From Acidobacteriaceae bacterium (lineage in GTDB: Bacteria > Acidobacteriota > Terriglobia > Terriglobales > Acidobacteriaceae), in assembly GCA_003152795.1 (NCBI GenBank), contig PMBA01000055.1:170-10058 (forward strand): a stretch of 9,889 nt of DNA, in the 5' to 3' direction. Positions 5,707 through 9,889 of this stretch are shown here, one piece after another. Position 1 is the first letter of the stretch; each line of letters opens with the position of its first letter. The notes beneath the pieces were generated by a model. The model worked only from the letters and a program-made list of their open reading frames with translations. It searched no databases and had not been told where the DNA came from. The position numbers and the translations under genes were made by a program.

Positions 5707-6120
5707 TTACAGCACGTCGCGTTTCACGAACGTCGTCCGCAGCGGAAGCTTGTGCGACGCTAATCGCATGGCCTCTTTCGCGTCCGTCATCGAAACGCCT
5801 TCCATCTCAAACAAAATTTTCCCCGGCCGCACCACCGCTACCCAGTGATCCGGAGCCCCCTTGCCTTTGCCCATACGGGTTTCGGCCGGCTTCTTGGTGA
5901 CCGGCTTGTCCGGAAACAGCCGGATCCAGACCTTGCCGCCGCGCTTCACAAAACGCGTCATCGCCACCCGGCTCGCTTCGATCTGCCGGTCGGTGATCCA
6001 TCCCGGCTCTAGCACCTTCAAACCAAACTGACCGAAAGCCAGCGTGCTCCCGCGCCAGGCCTTCCCCGTCATGCGCCCGCGCTGCTGCTTGCGGTACTTA
6101 ACTTTCTTCGGCATCAACAT
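5707..6120 (-). CDS. rplP: 50S ribosomal protein L16 (uL16)
   Basis: L16 contacts the A-site tRNA elbow and 5S rRNA region and is a late assembly protein. The 137-residue product is normal in length. It starts [17 protein letters not shown], has [20 protein letters not shown] (19-38), the [20 protein letters not shown] segment (42-61), and [20 protein letters not shown] (82-101), which includes the conserved RMGKGKG loop. It ends [15 protein letters not shown] plus two residues. The family often begins MLMPK, so I keep the ATG at 6120 rather than the ATG two codons inside. The upstream heptad array supplies GAGAA 10-14 nt before the ATG. TAA stop. Confidence 0.98.
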   Translation of the reverse strand: MLMPKKVKYRKQQRGRMTGKAWRGSTLAFGQFGLKVLEPGWITDRQIEASRVAMTRFVKRGGKVWIRLFPDKPVTKKPAETRMGKGKGAPDHWVAVVRPGKILFEMEGVSMTDAKEAMRLASHKLPLRTTFVKRDVL

Positions 6121-6217
6121 AAGAATCAGTTCTCAGTTCTCAGCTGTCAGTTCTCAGGAAAAGCCTTTCAACCTCGGCTTTTCACTTCTGCATTCTGACT
6201 TCTGACTTCTTACCTTC
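6121..6217. repeat. rpsC-rplP gap: AGTTCTC-type and ACTTCTG-type heptad arrays
   Basis: Left array at 6126-6153: TCAGTTC, TCAGTTC, TCAGCTG, TCAGTTC. Right array at 6184-6211: ACTTCTG, CATTCTG, ACTTCTG, ACTTCTT. Between them an 8-bp perfect stem, GAAAAGCC (6158-6165) with GGCTTTTC (6176-6183), encloses a 10-nt loop. The order of array families matches the gap on the other side of rplP. Confidence 0.9.
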
Positions 6218-6898
6218 CTAAAACGCTCCCGTGGTGCTCACTTCCCGCGCCGGAGTTGCTTCCCGCTTCTTCGCCGGAAGAATTTCGCCTTTATAGACCC
6301 AGCACTTCACACCAATCACGCCGTAGGTCGTGCGCGCCTCGGTGAAACCGTAGTCAATATCGGCGCGCAGCGTGTGCAGCGGTAACCGCCCCTGCAGATA
6401 CCACTCCGAACGCGCGATTTCATTGCCATTCAGCCGCCCGCTCACCCGCACCTTGATGCCCTTGCAGCCGAAGCGCAACGCCGAATCCACCGACTTGCGC
6501 ATCGCCCGCCGGAAACCCACGCGCTTTTCCAGTTGCAGCGCGATCGATTCCGACACCAGCTGTGCATCCAGTTCCGGCTTGTGCACTTCCTGGATATCGA
6601 CATGCACCTCGCGCGACGTGCGCTTCTGCAAGTCCTGCTTCAGCTTGTCGATTTCCGCACCCTTGCGCCCGATAATGATTCCCGGACGCGCCGTCTTGAT
6701 GATGATCCGCAGCTTGTTGCCCGGACGCTCGATCTCGACCGAACTCACACCCGCCGACTTCAGCTTTTCCTTCAGTTCGGTCTTGAGCTTGTAGTCTTCG
6801 AGCAGCAGCTTGTCGTAGTCCTTCTCGACAAACCAGCGCGACTTCCACGGCTTGGTGTAGCCGAGCCGAAATCCGTAAGGATGAACTTTTTGTCCCAT
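6218..6898 (-). CDS. rpsC: 30S ribosomal protein S3 (uS3)
   Basis: S3 lines the mRNA entry channel of the small-subunit head and contributes to mRNA unwinding with S4 and S5. The 226-residue product is normal. The N terminus [20 protein letters not shown] is canonical. The KH type-2 domain carries [16 protein letters not shown] (71-86), including the GxxG loop GRKG at 77-80. The C-terminal domain has [20 protein letters not shown] and [20 protein letters not shown], followed by the family's [19 protein letters not shown] lies 6-7 nt before the ATG. TAG stop. Confidence 0.98.
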   Translation of the reverse strand: MGQKVHPYGFRLGYTKPWKSRWFVEKDYDKLLLEDYKLKTELKEKLKSAGVSSVEIERPGNKLRIIIKTARPGIIIGRKGAEIDKLKQDLQKRTSREVHVDIQEVHKPELDAQLVSESIALQLEKRVGFRRAMRKSVDSALRFGCKGIKVRVSGRLNGNEIARSEWYLQGRLPLHTLRADIDYGFTEARTTYGVIGVKCWVYKGEILPAKKREATPAREVSTTGAF

Positions 6899-6979
6899 TT
6901 GTGCTCCTGAAACTCTCGCAGTGCGCGTTTCGCTATTCGCTTTTCGCTGTTCGCGAACGACGAACAGCGAACCACGATC
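6899..6979. repeat. rplV-rpsC gap with 37-nt hairpin repeat, copy 2
   Basis: Beside rpsC is its AGGAG ribosome binding site. The 37 nt at 6936-6972 are identical to 3025-3061 and form an 11-bp perfect stem: TTCGCTGTTCG (6943-6953) with CGAACAGCGAA (6961-6971), loop 7 nt. A further TTCGCTA unit precedes it (around 6929-6935). The hairpin ends 8 nt from the rplV stop codon. Confidence 0.9.
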
Positions 6980-7471
6980 CTACTTCTTCGCGGTCGCTTT
7001 CTTGCCAACCGCCTTCTTCTTCGCTGGCGCTTTAGCCTTGGCTTTCGCTTTCGGCTTTGCAGGAGCAGCTTTCGCCGCCTTCTCGCCCGCTGCCGTCGCC
7101 GTCCCTACCGGCACGCCGTTCTTGTTTTTCTCCGCCAGCACGATTTCAAGATGCGCAATCCGCCGCACGTAATGGTAGGCGCGTCCCATCGGCGCCGGAC
7201 GGATCCGCTTCATGCGCGGCCCATCGTTGGCCACCGCGTGCTTCACATACAGATTATCGAGATCGACATCCAGTCCCTTTTCCGTGCTCAGGAAGTTCGC
7301 GTTGTCGATCGCCGACTGCAACAGCTTCCCGACCGCCGCCGCCACCCGCTTCTTGGTGAATGCCAGCGTGTTGCGCGCCTCTTCCACCCGCCGTCCCTTG
7401 ATCAGATTCAGCACCAGCCGCGCCTTCTGCGGCGAGACGCGCATGTATCGGGCTTCCGCTCGAAATTCCAT
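6980..7471 (-). CDS. rplV: 50S ribosomal protein L22 (uL22) with Lys/Ala-rich C-terminal tail
   Basis: L22 reaches from the solvent side into the nascent-peptide tunnel; its beta-hairpin tip with L4 forms the constriction where macrolide-resistance changes occur. The product has 163 residues against about 110-115 usual. The core has EARYMRVSPQKARLVLNLIK (6-25) and the tunnel hairpin GPRMKRIRPAPMGRAYHYVR (84-103), ending LEIVLAEK near 115. Residues 119-163 form a tail; in 131-163, 14 of 33 residues are Lys, mixed with Ala and Pro in KAKAKAKAPAKKKA style, like histone H1 tails. AAGGAG lies 8 nt before the ATG. It starts 12 nt after rpsS. TAG stop. Confidence 0.97.
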   Translation of the reverse strand: MEFRAEARYMRVSPQKARLVLNLIKGRRVEEARNTLAFTKKRVAAAVGKLLQSAIDNANFLSTEKGLDVDLDNLYVKHAVANDGPRMKRIRPAPMGRAYHYVRRIAHLEIVLAEKNKNGVPVGTATAAGEKAAKAAPAKPKAKAKAKAPAKKKAVGKKATAKK

Positions 7472-7483
7472 CGTCCGGTCTCC

Positions 7484-7822
7484 TTACGCCTTCGGTGCCG
7501 ACGGCGTGATTGCTCCAGGTCCGCCCGGCACGCCCGCGGGTTTCGCCGCGGTTTCAGTCGCTGCTTTCATCGAGTGCCCCTTGAACTGCCGGGTAAAGCT
7601 GAATTCCCCCAGCTTGTGTCCCACCATGTTCTCGGTTACATACACCGGAATGAATTTCCTTCCGTTGTGCACGGCAATCGTGTGTCCCACCATCTCCGGG
7701 ACAATCGTCGAGCGCCGCGACCACGTCCGCAGCACTTTCTTCTCGTTACGCGCATTCATGGCTTCCACCTTCGTCGCCAGATGCGCATCCACGAACGGTC
7801 CTTTTTTTGTTGAACGAGCCAT
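7484..7822 (-). CDS. rpsS: 30S ribosomal protein S19 (uS19) with C-terminal extension
   Basis: S19 is a small-subunit head protein near the A site and bridges to the 50S central protuberance. The product has 112 residues against about 92 usual. The core is [20 protein letters not shown] (1-20), [20 protein letters not shown] (33-52), then [20 protein letters not shown] (53-72) and [12 protein letters not shown]. After about residue 87 follows an Ala/Pro/Gly-rich tail of 25 residues ([20 protein letters not shown]). The only ribosome binding candidate is GAGAA 9-13 nt upstream, inside a heptad array. Only 12 nt separate its TAA from rplV. Confidence 0.97.
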   Translation of the reverse strand: MARSTKKGPFVDAHLATKVEAMNARNEKKVLRTWSRRSTIVPEMVGHTIAVHNGRKFIPVYVTENMVGHKLGEFSFTRQFKGHSMKAATETAAKPAGVPGGPGAITPSAPKA

Positions 7823-7916
7823 AAAGTCAGTTCTCAGTTCCCAGTTGCCGGTTCTCGGTACATCTGAACCGAGGCTTCTGTTTTTCCTTGAAACTCTGAA
7901 ACCTTGAAACCTGTTC
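7823..7916. repeat. rplB-rpsS gap: heptad array plus octad array
   Basis: Next to rpsS, heptads TCAGTTC, TCAGTTC, CCAGTTG, CCGGTTC, TCGGTAC run at 7827-7861. Next to rplB, octads TGAAACTC, TGAAACCT, TGAAACCT run at 7889-7912, the same unit type as in the rpmD-rplO gap. A small stem, CTCGGT (7854-7859) with ACCGAG (7868-7873), closes the heptad side. Both a 7-nt and an 8-nt family thus occur in one gap. Confidence 0.88.
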
Positions 7917-8744
7917 TTACCCTTTTTTCCTGCGGTTCACGATAAACGTGTCGGTCCGCTTGTTATTCCGCGTCTTATAGCCCCGCGTCGGCTGCCCCCA
8001 AGGCGTCACCGGATGCCGTCCGCCCGAAGTCTTGCCTTCACCGCCGCCATGCGGATGGTCCACCGGGTTCATCGAAACGCCGCGGTTATGCGGACGTTTC
8101 CCCACCCAGCGCGTGCGTCCCGCCTTGCCCCACGTCACGTTTTCGTGATCCGTATTTCCCACTTGCCCAATCGTAGCCAGGCAATCCAGCAGAACCTTGC
8201 GCGTCTCACCCGAGGGCAACTTCACCAAGCCATAGTCGCCTTCCTTCGCAATCAACTGCGCCGACCCCCCGGCCGAGCGCACCATCTGCGCGCCTTTGCC
8301 AGGACGCAGTTCCACATTGTGAATCGTCGTGCCCGGCGGTATGTTCCGCAGCGGCAAAGCATTGCCCACCAGAATGTCGGCTTCCGGCCCGCTCACAATC
8401 TTCTGCCCCACCTTCAACCCGTCGGGCTGCACAATGTATCGCTTCTCGCCGTCGGCGTAGCTCAGCAGAGCGATTCGCGCCGAGCGCCCAGGATCGTATT
8501 CGATCGTCACCACGGTCGCCGGAATCCCGTGCTTGTCGCGCTTGAAGTCAATCGTCCGCAGCTTGCGCTTGTTCCCGCCGCCCCGGAACCGCATCGTCGT
8601 GTCGCCGGAATTGCGCCGCCCGCCCGACCGTATCTTGCCCTCAACCAGCGGCTTGTGCGGCTTCGACGAAGTAATGTCGTCGGTCACCAGCGTCGTGCGA
8701 TAGCGCAGCGTCTGCGTTGTCGGTCTGTAGGTTTTAATTGCCAT
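7917..8744 (-). CDS. rplB: 50S ribosomal protein L2 (uL2)
   Basis: L2 is a core protein close to the peptidyl transferase centre, needed for subunit association and full catalytic activity. The 275-residue product is standard. Motifs: [20 protein letters not shown] (40-59) and [16 protein letters not shown] (63-78) in the N-terminal OB-like domain; then [20 protein letters not shown] (144-163); and the conserved C-terminal [20 protein letters not shown] (225-244), where His230 corresponds to the conserved histidine His229 of E. coli (from memory). The ATG at 8744 gives the canonical N terminus [10 protein letters not shown]. The upstream heptad array provides GAGAG 5-9 nt before the ATG, with no AGGAG. 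TAA stop. Confidence 0.98.
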   Translation of the reverse strand: MAIKTYRPTTQTLRYRTTLVTDDITSSKPHKPLVEGKIRSGGRRNSGDTTMRFRGGGNKRKLRTIDFKRDKHGIPATVVTIEYDPGRSARIALLSYADGEKRYIVQPDGLKVGQKIVSGPEADILVGNALPLRNIPPGTTIHNVELRPGKGAQMVRSAGGSAQLIAKEGDYGLVKLPSGETRKVLLDCLATIGQVGNTDHENVTWGKAGRTRWVGKRPHNRGVSMNPVDHPHGGGEGKTSGGRHPVTPWGQPTRGYKTRNNKRTDTFIVNRRKKG

Positions 8745-8831
8745 AGAGCTCTCAGCTTTCAGTTGTCAGCTCTCAGTTAACCCGGCTGTCGTTCTTACTG
8801 ACAGCTGATAGCTGAGAGCTGAAAGCTTCCC
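8745..8831. repeat. rplW-rplB gap: long inverted AGCTCTC-family heptad arrays
   Basis: The left arm (8747-8777) and right arm (8797-8827) are each 31 nt of AGCTNTC-type heptads in opposite orientation. Aligned as a hairpin, 26 of 31 positions are Watson-Crick pairs plus one G-U pair in the mRNA, around a 19-nt loop. The left arm lies 2 nt from the rplB start codon and the right arm 4 nt from the rplW stop codon, so the hairpin would bring both codons together. The terminal GAGAG of the left arm (mRNA sense) is the rplB ribosome binding candidate. Confidence 0.92.
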
Positions 8832-9125
8832 TTACAAATTCTGCGCGTATTCCGGCATTTTCTCGCCGCTCTTCAACCGCACGTACGCTTTCTTCCAGTC
8901 CGGACGGTAGCCCGTAAACTTGCCCCGCCGCCGTTCTTTCCCCGGATAATTCGCCGTCCGCACCGACGCTACCTTCACCTTGAAGATCGCCTGCACCGCT
9001 TCCTTGATCTCGGTCTTCGTCGCTTTCGGCGCCACCTGGAACACCAGTGTGTTCTGGGTCTCTTTAATGCCAAGTCCCTTTTCCGTGATCACCGGCTTCT
9101 GAATAATCTGATACGCGGACTTCAT
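8832..9125 (-). CDS. rplW: 50S ribosomal protein L23 (uL23)
   Basis: L23 lies at the tunnel exit and is the docking site for trigger factor and signal recognition particle. The 97-residue product is of usual size: YQIIQKPVITEKGLGIKETQ (5-24), FQVAPKATKTEIKEAVQAIF (29-48), KVKVASVRTANYPGKERRRG (49-68) and the extended RNA-binding loop before YRPDWKKAYVRLKSGEK. The ATG at 9125 overlaps the rplD TGA by 1 nt (TGATG), with GGAGG in the 3' end of rplD as ribosome binding site, so translation is probably coupled. TAA stop. Confidence 0.98.
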   Translation of the reverse strand: MKSAYQIIQKPVITEKGLGIKETQNTLVFQVAPKATKTEIKEAVQAIFKVKVASVRTANYPGKERRRGKFTGYRPDWKKAYVRLKSGEKMPEYAQNL

Positions 9126-9841
9126 CAGGCCACCTCCGCCTTACGCGAACGCCGCGCTGGTTTCTTCTTCTTTGCTTCCGCCGGCTCCGCTTCATGCTGA
9201 CGCCGCGTTGCCGACTTCTTCAGCGAATCCTGCAGTTTTTCCAGCGCCGGCTGCGCAAACACCACGTGCGTGTAGCGCATCAGGTGATAGGGATGCACTT
9301 CGTTCGCCTTCACCAGTTCAAGCCCGTCGATGTTGCGCGAACTTAACTCCAGATTCTTGTTTTCCGTCGTCGAAATATCCACCAGCAGCGTCGTGCCTTC
9401 GATTTTCAGCTTGTCGAGAGCCTCGCGAAACAGCTTCGTCTTCGGCTCTTTCACTTCGAATGACGTCACCACCACCAGTTTGCCGTCGGCAAACTTCGAG
9501 GCCAGCGCCGAGCGCAGCGCGCCCAGCAGCTTCTTCTTCGGAAAAGCATAGTCGTAGGATCGCGGCTGCGGCCCGTGCACCGTGCCGCCGTGGCGCCACA
9601 GCGGCGAGCGGATCGAGCCGATACGCGCCCGCCCCGTGCCCTTCTGCTTCCACAGCTTCTTGCCCGATCCCGAAACCCGCCAGCGGTTCTTGGTCGCGTG
9701 CGTGCCCGCGCGCGCCGAGGCGCGATAGTGCGTGATCGCCTCCCAGAGCAGGTCTTCGTTCACCGCGCCGAAAACTTCCTCGGCCAGTTCCAGCGTCCCC
9801 GCCTTCGCTCCGTTCAGGTTGTAAATATCAATCGTCGCCAT
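9125..9841 (-). CDS. rplD: 50S ribosomal protein L4 (uL4) with C-terminal extension
   Basis: L4 is an early-assembling 23S rRNA binder whose loop, with L22, forms the exit-tunnel constriction; in E. coli it also represses its own S10 operon. The product has 238 residues against about 205-210 usual. The tunnel loop is conserved: RVSGSGKKLWKQKGTGRARI (55-74), then GSIRSPLWRHGGTVHGPQPR (75-94). The C-terminal domain has NLELSSRNIDGLELVKANEV (163-182). After the usual end (ALEKLQDSL, 199-207) come about 31 basic residues including KKKKPARRSRK. I chose the ATG at 9841 (MATIDIYNLNG), with GAGAAAGA upstream, over the in-frame ATG at 9856. TGA stop. Confidence 0.97.
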   Translation of the reverse strand: MATIDIYNLNGAKAGTLELAEEVFGAVNEDLLWEAITHYRASARAGTHATKNRWRVSGSGKKLWKQKGTGRARIGSIRSPLWRHGGTVHGPQPRSYDYAFPKKKLLGALRSALASKFADGKLVVVTSFEVKEPKTKLFREALDKLKIEGTTLLVDISTTENKNLELSSRNIDGLELVKANEVHPYHLMRYTHVVFAQPALEKLQDSLKKSATRRQHEAEPAEAKKKKPARRSRKAEVA

Positions 9842-9889
9842 ATTTCTTTCTCGCATTGCTGAGTACTGGTTACTGGTTACTGGGTACTG
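9842..9889. repeat. rplC-rplD gap (partial): TACTGGT heptad array
   Basis: Past the rplD ribosome binding site, 9863-9889 is a heptad array, GTACTGG, TTACTGG, TTACTGG, GTACTG, cut by the window edge. It is a further sequence family with the same exact 7-nt period. An inverted partner next to the rplC stop codon would be expected just outside the window. Confidence 0.85.

Noticed and set aside
7151..7907. plus-strand open frames opposite rpsS and rplV
   Set aside because: They are antisense to S19 and L22 and run into the repeat gap; no recognisable protein.
8013..8780. 255-residue plus-strand open frame opposite rplB
   Set aside because: It is antisense to a certain L2 gene, Arg/His/Pro-rich and without family motifs; a shadow frame.
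8745..8831. Inverted arrays as intrinsic terminators
   Set aside because: No T tract follows any of the stems on the transcribed strand, and termination inside this essential operon is unlikely.
399..9889. Repeat arrays as CRISPR
   Set aside because: Units are 7-8 nt and contiguous with no spacers of 25-40 nt between identical repeats, and no cas gene is present.
399..9889. Insertion sequence or transposase
   Set aside because: No transposase-like reading frame or long terminal inverted repeats were seen; only short non-coding elements are present.

Overview
The window is a stretch of the conserved ribosomal-protein superoperon (S10 cluster running into the spc cluster), read entirely from the minus strand. 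In transcription order, from high to low coordinate, it holds rplD, rplW, rplB, rpsS, rplV, rpsC, rplP, rpmC, rpsQ, rplN, rplX, rplE, rpsN, rpsH, rplF, rplR, rpsE, rpmD and the 5' part of rplO, which runs off the left edge. This is the textbook bacterial order with no insertion and no missing gene. rplC should lie just beyond the right edge; the rest of rplO, then usually secY, should lie beyond the left edge.

Protein sequence, GC-rich coding regions, the zinc-type S14, and especially the intergenic repeats suggest a member of Acidobacteriota, probably class Terriglobia (Koribacter or Sulfotelmatobacter type). This is an inference from familiarity, not from a search. All proteins look full length and functional, with the key family motifs present.

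The unusual part is the non-coding DNA. About 16% of the window lies between genes, a lot for this operon. Most gaps longer than about 75 nt are filled by degenerate tandem repeats with an exact 7-nt period (8 nt in two places). In at least six gaps one array next to the start codon of the following gene faces an inverted array next to the stop codon of the preceding gene, with a short unique spacer between, so the mRNA could fold a hairpin between cistrons. Several sequence families share this layout: AATTACA-like, TTCGCTG-like, AGCTCTC/AGTTCTC-like, ACTTCTG-like, TACTGGT-like, and the octad GAAACCTT-like. For five genes (rplB, rpsS, rplP, rpmC, rplF) the repeat itself supplies the only Shine-Dalgarno-like sequence (GAGAG or GAGAA). 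One gap instead carries a dispersed element that translates as HPERSEGP.

A second theme is low-complexity tails on otherwise ordinary ribosomal proteins: a Lys/Ala tail on L22, a Lys-rich N-terminal extension with a three-fold pentapeptide on L5, another three-fold pentapeptide at the N terminus of S17, and C-terminal extensions on L4 and S19.

The genes work together as one expression unit for the large and small ribosomal subunits. Tight junctions (rplD/rplW and rpmC/rpsQ overlap by 1 nt; rpsS/rplV are 12 nt apart) indicate translational coupling and lack repeats. I see no convincing promoter, intrinsic terminator, tRNA, CRISPR array or transposase gene.
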